From Chionis minor (Eukaryota; Chordata; Aves; Charadriiformes; Chionididae): a DNA stretch of 64,000 bases. Position numbers and translations under genes: made by a program. This document shows positions 63,981 to 64,000 of the stretch, in pieces; position 1 is the stretch's first letter; every line of letters starts with the position of its first letter. The notes beneath the pieces were generated by a model. It was not told where the DNA came from. It saw only the letters and a list, made by a program, of their open reading frames with translations, and did no database searches. The stretch covers positions 346,580 through 410,579 of the forward strand of contig VZSF01001924.1 of the NCBI GenBank assembly GCA_013398295.1, written 5' to 3'.

Positions 63981-64000
63981 TGTCGTGGTTTGGCCTCAGC
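63981..64000 (-). mobile_element. Edge of a further LTR, cut by window end
   Basis: tgtcgtggtttggcctcagc is the reverse complement of an LTR 3' end (gctgaggccaaaccacgaca), comparable with gcacagcctaaatcatgaca at 63378-63397. By that comparison the element lies on the minus strand and extends beyond the window. The five bases before it (tgact, 63976-63980) would be its target duplication. Whether it is solo or belongs to a full provirus cannot be seen. Confidence 0.65.

Noticed and set aside
1..64000. CRISPR arrays, tRNA or rRNA genes, bacterial operons
   Set aside because: None seen; the only regular repeats are microsatellites, one satellite and small tandem duplications.

Overview
The window reads as AT-rich, gene-poor nuclear DNA of a bird. 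Three things support this: chicken-repeat-1 (CR1) LINE copies of several ages, some ending in the 8-bp ATTCTATG-type tail; retroviral-type LTRs of the pattern common in birds; and the lack of bacterial gene structure, tRNA/rRNA genes or CRISPR arrays. No host protein-coding gene can be named. One 139-bp segment on the minus strand (27411-27549) looks like an exon, but I do not recognise its product. Most short open frames here are chance, repeat or assembly products.

Layout. 1-9.4 kb: intergenic or intronic DNA with a GGAAA microsatellite interrupted by one N (1720), a CR1 tail stub (4502-4562) and a small tandem duplication. 9.4-10.6 kb: CR1 copy A (+), with two internal deletions. 10.6-35.8 kb: mostly featureless, with an ancient CR1/L3-like tail near 15.8 kb, the candidate exon at 27.4 kb and a GC-richer island at 32.1-32.6 kb. 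35.8-36.8 kb: CR1 copy B (+), truncated at its 3' side, with a palindrome-type insertion. 36.8-46 kb: unique DNA with two strong hairpins and a minisatellite-like duplication. 46.15-46.37 kb: old CR1 3' end (-). 48.0-49.75 kb: CR1 copy C (-), holding a 667-base assembly gap. 51.37-51.73 kb: pentanucleotide satellite. 55.5-56.06 kb: degraded solo LTR (+). 57.97-59.70 kb: CR1 copy D (+), the most complete copy on the page. 61.7-63.4 kb: microsatellite, ancient CR1-like fragment (-), then a solo LTR (+) flanked by a 5-bp target-site duplication. 63981-64000: the edge of a further LTR, apparently on the minus strand.

Nothing here looks like an undescribed multi-gene system. The most useful points are: (i) two single-N junctions, each flanked by duplicated sequence, which look like false assembly duplications, one of them inside a solo LTR; (ii) a perfect 13-bp-arm palindrome in CR1 copy B that fits template-switch insertion of 6 bases; (iii) two other strong hairpin clusters; (iv) a satellite whose CGTAA/CATAA/TGTAA proportions do not fit simple CpG decay; and (v) the unassigned candidate exon. 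Repeat family names rest on recognition plus comparison between copies within the window; no database search was run.
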